Assembly: GCF_009806575.1 (NCBI RefSeq)
Contig: NZ_CP047095.1
Location: 4,096,001 to 4,160,000 of the forward strand
Direction: 5' to 3'
Origin: Rossellomorea marisflavi
GTDB lineage: Bacteria; Bacillota; Bacilli; Bacillales; Bacillaceae_B
Length of the DNA stretch: 64,000 nucleotides
A program made the translations under genes and the position numbers. Of this stretch, positions 21,343 through 30,247 are shown in pieces (position 1 is the first letter of the stretch; every line of letters begins with the position of its first letter). The notes below the pieces were generated by a model. That model saw only the letters and a program-made list of their open reading frames with translations, was not told the origin of the DNA and ran no database searches.

Positions 21343-22197
21343 TCAATATTCGTAGAAGCCTCTTCCTGTCTTGCGTCCAAGCCAGCCTGCCTTGACATAT
21401 TTCCTAAGCAGCGGACATGGACGGTACTTGTCGTCGCCGAACCCTTCATGGAGTGTTTCCATGATGTACAGGCATGTATCGAGTCCGATGAAGTCTGCCA
21501 ACGTAAGCGGGCCCATCGGGTGATTCATTCCGAGCTTCATCACACTGTCGATGTCTTCCTTGCTTGCGACCCCTTCATACAAGGTGTAGACCGCCTCATT
21601 GATCATGGGCATGAGGATCCGGTTTGCCACGAACCCTGGGAAGTCTTCCACTTCAACCGGCGTCTTCTGGAGCTTGTTCGTCATGTCTTCGATGGCTGCA
21701 TACACTTCGTCTGACGTGGCCAGACCCCTGATGATCTCAACGAGCTTCATGACCGGCACGGGGTTCATGAAGTGCATCCCGATCACCTGTTGAGGACGAT
21801 TGGTCGCAGCAGCAATCTCGGTGATGGGAAGGGATGATGTATTCGTCGCAAGGATCGTATGCTCCGGCGCAATTTCATCCAGCTGAGCGAAGATCGTCTT
21901 CTTGATGTCCATGTTCTCAACAGCCGCCTCGATTATAAGGTCCACCCCTTTGGCATCTTGTAGGTCTGTGGAGGAACTCAGTCTTCCTGTCGTCTGATCT
22001 TTCTCATCCGCAGACATCCTGCCCTTCTCTACGGCGCGAGCGAGATTCTTCTCGATGGATGATAGACCCCTCTCGACGAATTCCCCTTTCAAATCGTTCA
22101 GTGTCACGTCATATCCTGCCTGGGCACATACCTGGGCGATTCCTGATCCCATTTGACCCGCTCCGATTACCATTACCTTTTGAATCGACACACTCAT
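21343..22197 (-). CDS. 3-hydroxybutyryl-CoA dehydrogenase
   Basis: NAD(P)-dependent 3-hydroxyacyl-CoA dehydrogenase (MmgB/Hbd type), 284 residues. N-terminal Rossmann motif VIGAGQMGSGIAQVCAQAGYDV; catalytic His in GMHFMNPVPVMKLVEII; C-terminal dimer domain with MNHPMGPLTLADFIGLD. I use the ATG at 22195-22197, which has AAAGGGGG before it; a GTG at 22221 overlapping the thiolase stop would add eight residues. It makes acetoacetyl-CoA for the adjacent thiolase or runs in reverse. Confidence 0.92.
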   Translation of the reverse strand: MSVSIQKVMVIGAGQMGSGIAQVCAQAGYDVTLNDLKGEFVERGLSSIEKNLARAVEKGRMSADEKDQTTGRLSSSTDLQDAKGVDLIIEAAVENMDIKKTIFAQLDEIAPEHTILATNTSSLPITEIAAATNRPQQVIGMHFMNPVPVMKLVEIIRGLATSDEVYAAIEDMTNKLQKTPVEVEDFPGFVANRILMPMINEAVYTLYEGVASKEDIDSVMKLGMNHPMGPLTLADFIGLDTCLYIMETLHEGFGDDKYRPCPLLRKYVKAGWLGRKTGRGFYEY

Positions 22198-22217
22198 TTC
22201 CCCCTTTTTGGATTTCC

Positions 22218-23405
22218 TCACTTCTTCGGTACCTCAATCATGACGGCATCTCCCTGGCCGCCTCCACTGCAGATGGAAGCAATCCCGATTCCGCCTCCAC
22301 GTCTTCTCAGTTCATATGCAAGGGTCAGGATGATCCTGGCTCCGCTGGCCCCGATCGGATGACCGAGGGCTACTGCCCCTCCATTGACATTCACTTTTTC
22401 TTTATCAAGACCGGCGATCTTGGCGCTGGTCAATGCCACTGCCGCAAATGCTTCATTGATTTCGAACAAATCGATCTCTTCCAATCTCTTGCCTGTTTTC
22501 TCAAGCAGCCCGTTGATGACGAGTCCCGGAGTTTGAGGGAAATCCTTTGCCTCCACGGCTACGGCATGGGAGCCGATGATCGTGGCAAGGGGTTCCTTCC
22601 CTTCTTTCCCGGCCCGCTCTTCGCTCATCAGGACCATGGCGCATGCTCCGTCGTTGACTCCCGGCGCATTTCCCGCCGTGATGCTCCCATCGTGATCGAA
22701 CACCGGTGAAAGCTTCGATAGCGCCTCGAGGGACGTACTCTTTCTCGGTGCTTCATCCTGAGAGATCACCAATGGCTCTCCCCTTCTCTGCGGAACGGAG
22801 ACCGGTACGATTTCTTCCGACAGCAGTCCAGAAGCTTCCACGGCTCGCTGATGACTGCGCAGCGCCCACTCGTCCTGTTCTTCCCTTGAGAGATCGAATT
22901 CCTTTGCGGTTGAATTTCCGTAGGTACCCATGTGGACCCCATTGAAGCTGCAGGTCAGACCGTCATGGACCATGAGATCCTTCACGCTCGAGTCACCCAT
23001 CTTATAGCCCCAGCGTGCTTTCGGGAGAAGGTAGGGAGCGTTGGACATGGATTCCATCCCGCCTGCGACGATGACTTCCCCGTCCCCGGCACGGATGATC
23101 TGATCACCGAACGTCACACTCCTCATTCCGGATGCGCACACCTTATTGATCGTCTCGGTCCTGACCTCCCACGGAAGTCCGGCATGCCTCGCCGCCTGTC
23201 GGGAAGGGATCTGACCCTGCCCTCCCTGGAGTACGCTGCCGAGGATCACTTCTTCGACGTCTGCCGGACTGACCCCGGAGCGCTCCAGTGCTTCCTTGAC
23301 GGCCAATCCACCGAGTTCCGAAGCCGTAAAACCGCTCAATCCGCCCCCGAATTTACCGAACGGGGTCCTTGCCCCTTCCACTATGACTGTTCTGCCCATC
23401 TCCAT
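22218..23405 (-). CDS. acetyl-CoA acetyltransferase (thiolase)
   Basis: Type II thiolase, 395 residues, cleaving or forming acetoacetyl-CoA. Nucleophile Cys90 lies in [12 protein letters not shown], the His motif in [11 protein letters not shown], and the second catalytic Cys in [12 protein letters not shown]. First gene of the leftward acyl-CoA operon that continues through Hbd, two dehydrogenases, TetR and IcmF. GAGGGAG precedes the ATG. A FadR-like operator candidate lies 55 nt upstream. Confidence 0.95.
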   Translation of the reverse strand: MEMGRTVIVEGARTPFGKFGGGLSGFTASELGGLAVKEALERSGVSPADVEEVILGSVLQGGQGQIPSRQAARHAGLPWEVRTETINKVCASGMRSVTFGDQIIRAGDGEVIVAGGMESMSNAPYLLPKARWGYKMGDSSVKDLMVHDGLTCSFNGVHMGTYGNSTAKEFDLSREEQDEWALRSHQRAVEASGLLSEEIVPVSVPQRRGEPLVISQDEAPRKSTSLEALSKLSPVFDHDGSITAGNAPGVNDGACAMVLMSEERAGKEGKEPLATIIGSHAVAVEAKDFPQTPGLVINGLLEKTGKRLEEIDLFEINEAFAAVALTSAKIAGLDKEKVNVNGGAVALGHPIGASGARIILTLAYELRRRGGGIGIASICSGGGQGDAVMIEVPKK

Positions 23406-23459
23406 CGCTCCCTCTCTTTTTTGTATACGCTTACAATATTGTTGAAATAAAAAAGCTGA

Positions 23460-23477
23460 CGACTGAACGCTCGCTCA
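23460..23477 (-). promoter_or_regulatory. FadR-like operator upstream of thiolase operon
   Basis: On the minus strand TGAGCGAGCGTTCAGTCG. It differs at four positions from the better box at 25772 (TGAATGAGCATTCAGTCA) and keeps the two-arm layout. Degenerate, so tentative. Confidence 0.4.
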
Positions 23478-23491
23478 CCAACTGACCAAAT

Positions 23492-23522
23492 GAAGAGGGA
23501 CTGAAAACGTCCCTCCTTCTTC
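23492..23522 (-). terminator. hairpin after fadF
   Basis: GAAGAAGGAGGGAC / GTCCCTCTTC inverted repeat 44 nt after the fadF stop, with only a weak U-tail. Confidence 0.5.
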
Positions 23523-23565
23523 ATTGTACTTGAAATTAATTCCTTTTCAAACCTTTTTTACTAGA

Positions 23566-25680
23566 TTAAGAGGCGGCTTGATCCGGACCGCTTCCACAAA
23601 CGGCTTTCTCAAGCAGTTCTGCTACATCCAGGGTCGATACCGTTTCTTCCACTTCCTTTGCCTTCGTCCCATCAGACAGCATGGTGAGGCAATATGGACA
23701 GCCGGAAGAGATGACAGAAGGTGCGACAGCAAGCGCCTGCTCTGTACGCGATACGTTCACGCGGTGCCCTGCGTCTTCCTCCATCCACATGAGTCCGCCA
23801 CCGGCTCCGCAGCACATGCCTTTTTCACGATTCCGGTCCATTTCAACCAACGTCACGCCGGAAATGGCTTTGAGGATCTCACGCGGCGGATCATATACTT
23901 CATTGTAGCGCCCGAGGTAGCAGGAGTCATGGAAGGTGATCGTTTCCCTCACTTCATACGTTGGCTTCAACCTGCCATCCCTCACCAGTTCGTACAGGAG
24001 TTCTGTATGGTGATAGACTTCCGCTTCGAGCCCGAAGTCCGGGTACTCATTCTTAAAGATGTTGTATGCATGCGGATCGATGGTCACGATCTTCTTCACG
24101 TCGTTCTTCTCGAACTCTGCGATATTCTGGCCTGCAAGCTCCTGGAACAGGAATTCATTCCCGAGGCGGCGAGGCGTGTCACCGGAGTTCTTCTCCTTGT
24201 TACCGAGGATGGCGAATTTCACACCCGCTTCATTCATCAGCTTGGCGAAGGAAAGGGCGATCTTTTGACTGCGGTTATCGAATGAACCCATGCTTCCGAC
24301 CCAGAAGAGGAATTCGAACTCTTCGCCGGCCTTCTTCAGTTCCTTGACCGTCGGGATGTGAACATCTTCGCGAGCTTCACGCCAGTTCTCACGTTCCTTC
24401 CGGTTAAGACCCCACGGATTCCCCTGGCGCTCGATGTTCTGCATCGCACGCTGGGCGTCGGAATCCATCTTTCCTTCCGTCAGGACAAGATAGCGACGGA
24501 GGTCGATGATCTTATCGACGTGCTCATTCATGACCGGGCATTGGTCTTCACAGTTACGGCAGGTCGTACATGCCCAGATCTCTTCTTCCGTGATGACATC
24601 CCCGATGAGGCTGGGGCTGTAGGCAGATGCCGAAGCCGCTTCTTCTGCGGCAGCAGTCGCCCCTGCCATGGCTAGCTGGTTCCCCTTCGTATGATTGAAG
24701 GCAAATGTCGGGACCCACGGTTTTTTCTGCGTGACTGCAGCCCCGTGATTCGTCAGGTTGTCACGCAGCTTCACGATGAGATCCATCGGCGAGAGCATCT
24801 TACCTGTACCCGTCGCAGGACACATATTCGTACATCGTCCACACTCCACACACGCATAAAAATCGATCATCTGCGTCTGGGTGAACTCTTCGATCTTCCC
24901 AACACCATAGCTTTCGACCGTTTCATCTTCAAAATCGATGGCTTTCAGCTTGCCGGGTGGATCAAGACGGTTGAAGTACACATTGGCCGGTCCTGCAATC
25001 AAGTGAGCGTGCTTGGATTGAGGCACGTACACAAGGAATGCGAGAAGGAACAAAAGGTGAATCCACCAGGCGACGTAGAAGATCGCGACAGAGGCCGTTT
25101 CCCCGATTCCACCAAGCGCTCCCCCAATGAGGGATGCAACCGGCTCCGTCCATGAAAGTTCTTCAGCGTGCCAGATCAGGCTCATGCCGTTCCCGACAAG
25201 GACTGACAGCATGAGACCCCCGATGAACAGGAGCACGAGGCCGGACTTGAATCCACGCTTCAAACGCACAAGTTTCTCCACATACCGGCGATGGAAGGCC
25301 CATACGACGGCGACCAGGATCATCAGCGTGACGATCTCCTGGAAGAAAGTAAAGCCGGGATACAACGGACCAAGCGGCAGATGACTGCCCGGTGCTAAGC
25401 CCTTCACGATGAAATCAATGGCACCGAATTGCACAAGGATGAATCCATAAAAGAACATCACATGGATGATCCCGCTCTTTTTATCCTTTAGTAGCTTTTT
25501 TTGACCGAATACATTCACCAGGATCTTCTGGAAACGCTCTTTGAAACGTTGATCGAACTCTACTTTCTTTCCGAGCTTGATGAATTCTATTCTTGTTTTC
25601 ACTACATAGACGAACAAACTGATTGCGTAGACAGTCACCAAGATGAATGCAATCCAGTTCACGATCAATAATCCGTTCAT
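23566..25680 (-). CDS. fadF: FadF-type membrane Fe-S oxidoreductase
   Basis: 704 residues, as for B. subtilis FadF (YwjF). The N-terminal part has about six membrane spans (NarI-like, residues 1-220). Then come two ferredoxin-type clusters (Cys277-287, CVECGRCTNMCP; Cys371-381, CTTCRNCEDQCP) and two cysteine-rich CCG domains (CYLGRYNEVYDPP, MCCGAGGGLMWME, SSGCPYCLTM). The family resembles heterodisulfide reductase D/E and is thought to move electrons from acyl-CoA dehydrogenation (via ETF) to the quinone pool. It is preceded by a promoter overlapped by a FadR-like box. Confidence 0.92.
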   Translation of the reverse strand: MNGLLIVNWIAFILVTVYAISLFVYVVKTRIEFIKLGKKVEFDQRFKERFQKILVNVFGQKKLLKDKKSGIIHVMFFYGFILVQFGAIDFIVKGLAPGSHLPLGPLYPGFTFFQEIVTLMILVAVVWAFHRRYVEKLVRLKRGFKSGLVLLFIGGLMLSVLVGNGMSLIWHAEELSWTEPVASLIGGALGGIGETASVAIFYVAWWIHLLFLLAFLVYVPQSKHAHLIAGPANVYFNRLDPPGKLKAIDFEDETVESYGVGKIEEFTQTQMIDFYACVECGRCTNMCPATGTGKMLSPMDLIVKLRDNLTNHGAAVTQKKPWVPTFAFNHTKGNQLAMAGATAAAEEAASASAYSPSLIGDVITEEEIWACTTCRNCEDQCPVMNEHVDKIIDLRRYLVLTEGKMDSDAQRAMQNIERQGNPWGLNRKERENWREAREDVHIPTVKELKKAGEEFEFLFWVGSMGSFDNRSQKIALSFAKLMNEAGVKFAILGNKEKNSGDTPRRLGNEFLFQELAGQNIAEFEKNDVKKIVTIDPHAYNIFKNEYPDFGLEAEVYHHTELLYELVRDGRLKPTYEVRETITFHDSCYLGRYNEVYDPPREILKAISGVTLVEMDRNREKGMCCGAGGGLMWMEEDAGHRVNVSRTEQALAVAPSVISSGCPYCLTMLSDGTKAKEVEETVSTLDVAELLEKAVCGSGPDQAAS

Positions 25681-25762
25681 GGAACAAACCCTCCCCCTTC
25701 TTTGGTCCAGTTCCGCGCGAACTTTTCAAACCAAATAAATATTCTGAATAATCCTTACCTCC

Positions 25763-25790
25763 ATTATATAATGAATGAGCATTCAGTCAA
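25763..25790 (-). promoter_or_regulatory. fadF promoter with FadR-like operator
   Basis: On the minus strand: TTGACT (25785-25790), 16-nt spacer, TATAAT (25763-25768). The spacer and -35 are covered by TGAATGAGCATTCAGTCA (25772-25789), which fits the Bacillus FadR consensus TGAATGA-N4-TCATTCA with one arm mismatch. Binding there would block RNA polymerase until long-chain acyl-CoA is present. Confidence 0.7.
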
Positions 25791-25949
25791 TGATTTTTCT
25801 TTATTTTTGAAAACCTTTTCATTTCCTTCGTTGCAGGATCCATCCCCGCCAGGTTTCCACCGTCATACGAAAGGGAAAAGAAGAAAGGATGCAAAGGAAA
25901 TACCTCGTACGGACATACTAATAAGAACTCGAATGAGAGAGTGATGTAG

Positions 25950-27155
25950 ATGTGGTGGATCATAATCATTGGAATACTATTCATTGCGGCTGCCTGGGTG
26001 GCAGTCGATTTTAAACTGGGAAGACAACATTTCATCCGGACGCGCATGAAACGCGATTACACGGTACGCGAGAGCGATATCCGGCTCTTTTCGAGGGGAC
26101 CGGATCTTTTTGACACGATGTTCAAAGAAATGAAGATGGCGACCTCGTCGATCCATGTGCTTTTCTATATTGTCCAGGATGACCATCTCGGCTTCCGGTT
26201 CATGGACCTGCTCATGGAAAAGGCAAGGGAAGGTCTGGAAGTGCGACTCCTCATGGATCAACTCGGGAGCTTCAGCGTTTCTAAATCAAAGGTCAGGGAA
26301 ATGAAAGATGCTGGCGTGGAGGTTGCCTTTACACAGAAAGTAAGGCTCCCCTACCTCTTCTTCTCCTCCCAACAGCGGAACCACCGGAAGATCACCGTCA
26401 TCGACGGGGTCATTGCCTACATGGGTGGCTACAATGTCGGGAAAGAGTACATCGATGAGAACGACAAGCCAGAGCTTTCTCCTTGGAGGGATTATCATCT
26501 GAGGATCGTAGGTGAGGGCGTGCATGATCTGCAGACGGAGTTCACCATTGATTGGTACCGTGGCTCCCGAAAGCAGATCGAGGATGATCCGAAATACTTC
26601 CCTGAACCGGAGAAGGGTCTGATCAAGCATCGGATCTTCCCTACAGAAGGAGTCAACATCGAAGATTTCTTCCGGGAATTCATCGACGAAGCCAAGGAAG
26701 AAATCATCATCGGGACGCCCTACTTCATCCCTACTCCCATCTTGATGGATGCCCTTTGCCGCGCACTCGACCGTGGCGTTGATGTGTCCATCATCGTCCC
26801 GGACAATGCCGACCATATGATCGTCAAAGAGACCGCCTTCCCTTATTTCAGGGAGCTTATCCCAAAAGGTGCGAAGGTTTACCAATTTCTGAATGGCTTT
26901 TATCATGCGAAGATTCTTGTCATCGATGACCACTTCTGCGATATCGGCACGGCCAATTTTGATCAGCGGAGCTTTTTCATCAATTTGGAATTGAACAATC
27001 TGATCTTCGATAAGGCCTTCATCGGTACGCTTAAAAAAGAGATCGCGAAGGATATGATGGAATCGGACCTGCTTTCAGCAGAGGACCTGTCGAACGTATC
27101 CGTCATGACCAGGATCAAGGAAAAGATCGGCGGAGCCATATCAATCTTACTCTAG
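25950..27155 (+). CDS. cls: cardiolipin synthase family (phospholipase D)
   Basis: Membrane phospholipid enzyme joining two phosphatidylglycerols into cardiolipin. 401 residues. One N-terminal transmembrane helix (residues 3-20), then two PLD domains with HKD motifs HRKITVIDG (His145) and HAKILVIDD (His319). It corresponds to B. subtilis YwjE; most cardiolipin synthases have two N-terminal helices and about 480-500 residues, so this is the shorter subfamily. It is transcribed away from fadF and followed 13 nt later by uvsE. Confidence 0.88.
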   Translation: MWWIIIIGILFIAAAWVAVDFKLGRQHFIRTRMKRDYTVRESDIRLFSRGPDLFDTMFKEMKMATSSIHVLFYIVQDDHLGFRFMDLLMEKAREGLEVRLLMDQLGSFSVSKSKVREMKDAGVEVAFTQKVRLPYLFFSSQQRNHRKITVIDGVIAYMGGYNVGKEYIDENDKPELSPWRDYHLRIVGEGVHDLQTEFTIDWYRGSRKQIEDDPKYFPEPEKGLIKHRIFPTEGVNIEDFFREFIDEAKEEIIIGTPYFIPTPILMDALCRALDRGVDVSIIVPDNADHMIVKETAFPYFRELIPKGAKVYQFLNGFYHAKILVIDDHFCDIGTANFDQRSFFINLELNNLIFDKAFIGTLKKEIAKDMMESDLLSAEDLSNVSVMTRIKEKIGGAISILL

Positions 27156-27168
27156 GAGGGATCGCCTG

Positions 27169-28122
27169 ATGAAGATACGCTTCGGATTCGTGGCCAACTC
27201 CCTCAGCCTGTGGGATGCAAGCCCAGCCAAAACGATGACATTCAAACGCTACACGGAGCTTCCAGCCTCCGAACGGATGGATAAATTGAAGGAAGTGACC
27301 GCACTCAACCTGTACCATACGAAGCGGATCCTCTACTTCTGTGCCTCCCATGAAATCGAAGTATACCGGCTCTCGAGTTCCCTCGTACCCCTCGCTACCC
27401 ATCCAGAGGTGGAATGGGACTTCCACGCACCGTTTAAAAATGAATGGAAAGAACTTGGAGACCTGATCCGGAAATTCGGGATCCGTGCAAGCTTCCATCC
27501 GAACCAATACACCCTTTTCACCAGTCCCCGGGACCATGTAACGGAAAACGCGGTCAAGGATATGATGTACCACTACCGGATGTTGGAACTCATGGGCATA
27601 GAGGATCAAGGCGTCATCAACATCCACATCGGCGGGACCTATGGGGACAAGGAAAAAACCTTGGAACGGTTCCATGAAAACCTTAAAACGCTCCCGGATG
27701 AAGCACGCAGGGTCATGACGCTCGAGAATGACGACAAGACCTACGACGCTGGCGAAACGCTGGCTGCGTGCAAACAATCGCACATCCCCATGGTCCTCGA
27801 TATCCATCACCACGAGGCGAACCTAAGTGAACAGCCGCTCGAGGATCTTTTACCGGACATCTTCAACACCTGGCATCACCGGGATTTAGTACCGAAAATC
27901 CACGTCTCTTCCCCAAGATCGGAGAAGGCGTTCCGCTCCCATGCCGATCTCGTCGACTCATCCTTTGTCGAGGGCTTCATGAAACAGGTGAAAGAGCTCG
28001 ATCAGGACATCGACATCATGGTGGAAGCAAAGCATAAAGATCTCGCCATGCTGAAGCTCGTGGAGGACCTTTCCTCCATCCGGGGTGTCAAACGCATTTC
28101 CGGTGCCTCCCTTACCTGGTGA
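27169..28122 (+). CDS. uvsE: UV DNA damage endonuclease UvsE
   Basis: TIM-barrel endonuclease that nicks DNA 5' to UV photoproducts and starts an alternative excision pathway. 317 residues. Family sequences: RFGFVANSLSLWDASPAKTMTF at the N-terminus and the metal-binding FHPNQYTLFTSP, INIHIGGTYGDKEKT, LENDDKTY, LDIHHHEAN, KIHVSSPR and EAKHKDLA. AGGAGGG lies 9 nt before the ATG. Same neighbour order as ywjE-ywjD in B. subtilis, where the gene is expressed in the forespore. Confidence 0.95.
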   Translation: MKIRFGFVANSLSLWDASPAKTMTFKRYTELPASERMDKLKEVTALNLYHTKRILYFCASHEIEVYRLSSSLVPLATHPEVEWDFHAPFKNEWKELGDLIRKFGIRASFHPNQYTLFTSPRDHVTENAVKDMMYHYRMLELMGIEDQGVINIHIGGTYGDKEKTLERFHENLKTLPDEARRVMTLENDDKTYDAGETLAACKQSHIPMVLDIHHHEANLSEQPLEDLLPDIFNTWHHRDLVPKIHVSSPRSEKAFRSHADLVDSSFVEGFMKQVKELDQDIDIMVEAKHKDLAMLKLVEDLSSIRGVKRISGASLTW

Positions 28123-28156
28123 GTTTGATATACTGGGAAGAAAAAGGATGATTCCC

Positions 28157-28804
28157 ATGACCAAAATATGCCTGTCCTGGAGCGGGGGACGCGACAGCAT
28201 GATGATGCTGGACAAAATCGGAACCGCTCATGGACTACTGACCACGTTCCAAAAGGCCTCTTCCACGATGATGATGCACGAGGTCCCCCTGGAGCTTGTA
28301 AAGATCCAGGCTGAAGCCCTGGGCATCCCCCTATATCCCGTTTTATTCGAAGATACGCCGTCCAATAAACAATACGAAGAGACCATGGGCACAGCCGTCC
28401 ATGGGCTTTTGCATGAGGGCTTCACCGAGATGGCGTTCGGTGACCTCTTCTTAGCCGAGATCCGGAACTATAGGGAGAAGCAACTGGAGTCGTCTGGACT
28501 GCAGCCCGTCTTCCCTTTATGGGGAGAGGACACGAAAAGCTTGTCTAAGCGCTTCATCCAACGCGGCTACCGGGCCATCATCGTCTGTGTGGATGAAGAG
28601 CAGCTTGATTCTTCCTTTTTAGGCAGGGAGTATGATGAATCTTTCCTCCAAGACCTGCCTGAACATGTGGACCCCTGCGGAGAAAACGGTGAATTTCATT
28701 CCTTTGTCTTCGACGGCCCCCTCTTTGCATTCCCTGTACCGTTTTCCATTAAAGGGACGTTTCAGAAGTGGGAGCGGTTTGGATATGTGCGTTTGGAAAC
28801 TTGA
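28157..28804 (+). CDS. PP-loop ATPase, diphthine-ammonia-ligase-like
   Basis: 215-residue adenine-nucleotide alpha-hydrolase (ATP_bind_4/MJ0570 type). The PP-loop LSWSGGRDSMMML is at residues 6-18. GDLFLAEIRNYREKQLES and HVDPCGENGEFHSFVFDGP are typical of this family. Eukaryotic relatives amidate diphthine, but bacteria lack diphthamide, so the bacterial role is unknown. It starts at the ATG at 28157 with AAAGGATG before it and begins 35 nt after uvsE, probably in one transcript. Confidence 0.82.
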   Translation: MTKICLSWSGGRDSMMMLDKIGTAHGLLTTFQKASSTMMMHEVPLELVKIQAEALGIPLYPVLFEDTPSNKQYEETMGTAVHGLLHEGFTEMAFGDLFLAEIRNYREKQLESSGLQPVFPLWGEDTKSLSKRFIQRGYRAIIVCVDEEQLDSSFLGREYDESFLQDLPEHVDPCGENGEFHSFVFDGPLFAFPVPFSIKGTFQKWERFGYVRLET

Positions 28805-28954
28805 GGTCCATCCTTCAGACAGTGGAATGTAGAGTCTGTGCTGGACTTTCCCATGCACAGGGTGACCCGAACTGCCTACACACTGGAACCCGGGCAACTG
28901 CATACAACAGGAGGTCAGGACTTCTTGGTTCGCCTTCAAAAGCAATGGGCTATC
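28805..28954. other. unassigned structured-looking spacer
   Basis: GC-richer than typical spacers here. On the minus strand it contains a perfect hairpin CTGTGC-atgggaaagtcca-GCACAG and several short complementary words. No ORF or known RNA family could be assigned. Confidence 0.3.
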
Positions 28955-29380
28955 TTACTTGGTATTGATAGAAAGAGCATATATGCCGTCCCCTTCCGGC
29001 CACTCAGCTCTAATGACGTATAGGAATGCCCCCTTTTCATCCGGTAGGTTAATGGTACGGCCGGCAATTCGTTTAAGATCCACGTCTTCATCCTCCCAAA
29101 CGCCAACCTCAATCAAAGTCGGCTCCTGTTCAAACTCGATCGATACTGTTTCCCCTGCTTCTACCTCATTGGTCCCATCGACAAGGTCAGGAATAGAAGG
29201 AGCGTCAGACGCAACCGCCCTTTTATTTTCCGACCAAGTAAACGTACCCAACGTATACGACAAGTCCTCTTCCCCCGCAGAAATGATCAGATCAGGCGGC
29301 TTCAAATCATCCCAATCCGTCACCCCACACCCCGTCAAAAAACACAACACAGCAAACACACATAGATACTTCCTCATCAT
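28955..29380 (-). CDS. small hypothetical lipoprotein
   Basis: 141 residues. Lipoprotein signal with lipobox LTGC (Cys18), then an acidic, beta-rich-looking domain (FTWSENKRAVASDAPSIPDL; VSIEFEQEPTLIEVGVWEDEDVDLKRI; GAFLYVIRAEWPEGDGIYAL). No family recognised; the end of the protein resembles Bacillus lipoproteins with a cystatin/Ig-like fold, but that is a guess. GGAGGGG precedes two adjacent ATG codons at 29380 and 29377. Confidence 0.8.
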   Translation of the reverse strand: MMRKYLCVFAVLCFLTGCGVTDWDDLKPPDLIISAGEEDLSYTLGTFTWSENKRAVASDAPSIPDLVDGTNEVEAGETVSIEFEQEPTLIEVGVWEDEDVDLKRIAGRTINLPDEKGAFLYVIRAEWPEGDGIYALSINTK

Positions 29381-29446
29381 CCACCCCTCCGTCTCTTATT
29401 GAATGATCATAACAGGAAAATTATTACACATCAAAGAGTACCTACT

Positions 29447-30157
29447 CACTCCCCGAGGAAAGCAGGCGGCCGCAGCGGAATGAAACGGTCCTGATTCCAC
29501 CTTGTTCCTCATCTAAAGCAGATAGTAGCCTTCACAACCTCCTCCATCACTACACAGTGCAATGCAGCGAAAACCGGCCGACTCCTTCGGAAATAGAGGA
29601 AAGCTCGAGACCCCGGAAGCGCAGCTGAGGAGGCTCGACTCACTCCCCGAGGAAAGCAGGCGGCCGCAGCGGAATGAAACGGACTTTGATTCCACCAAGA
29701 TCCTCTTCTAAAGCAGAAAGGCATCATGCCTACCTACTCCATCACCACAGAGTGCAATGCAGCGAAGGCCGACTGACTCCTTCGGGAATAGAGGGAAGCT
29801 CGAGACCCCGGAAGCGCAGCTGAGAAGGCTCGACTCACTCCCCGAGGAAAGCAGGCGGCCGCAGCGAAATGGAACGGACCTTGATTCCACCAAGATCCTC
29901 TTCTAAAGCAGAAAGGCATCATGCCTACCTCCTCCACCACCACAAAGTGCAATGCAGCGAAGGCCGACTGACTCCTTCGGGAATAGAGGGAAGCTAGAGA
30001 CCACGGAAGCGCAGCTGTGGAGGCTCGACTCACTCCCCGAGGAAAGCAGGCGGCCGCAGCGGAATGAAACGGACTTTGATTCCACCAAGATCCTCTTCTA
30101 AAGCAGAAATGCATCATGCCTACCTACTCCATCACCACACAGTGCAATGCAGCGGAT
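29447..30157. repeat. 195-bp tandem repeat array
   Basis: About 3.6 head-to-tail copies. The landmark CACTCCCCGAGG recurs at 29447, 29641, 29836 and 30031 (periods 194, 195, 195). Each unit holds GAAAGCAGGCGGCCGCAGCG, then AAGCAGA, CAGTGCAATGCAGCG, GACTCCTTCGG, GAGACCCCGGAAGCGCAGCT and AGGCTCGACT. It is a tandem version of the interspersed repeat seen elsewhere in the window. ORFs across it are repetitive and not credible genes. Confidence 0.92.
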
Positions 30158-30197
30158 TGAACGGCCCCTATTCCCACATCTCTCCATATCCACAACA

Positions 30198-30235
30198 CAA
30201 AAAAACGAGCACGCTCCAAAACGAAGCGTACTCGC
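30198..30235 (-). terminator. argS terminator
   Basis: AGCGAGTACGCT / AGCGTGCTCGT stem followed by TTTTTTT on the minus strand, 13 nt after the argS stop. Confidence 0.88.
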
Positions 30236-30247
30236 TAAATAAAAACC

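Noticed and set aside
28840-28870. RNase P RNA fragment suggested by GGGAAAGTCC
   Set aside because: Only this short word resembles rnpB; the other conserved RNase P regions are absent.
28619-28945. 108-residue minus-strand ORF
   Set aside because: It overlaps the end of the PP-loop ATPase gene, lacks a ribosome-binding site and resembles no protein.
29509-30117. Several overlapping ORFs (MVESKSVSFRCGRLL and similar) across the 195-bp array
   Set aside because: They repeat with the DNA period, exist in several frames and have no ribosome-binding sites; they are by-products of the repeat.
29447-30157. Possible CRISPR array
   Set aside because: Repeats are about 195 bp and contiguous, with no unique spacers and no cas genes nearby.
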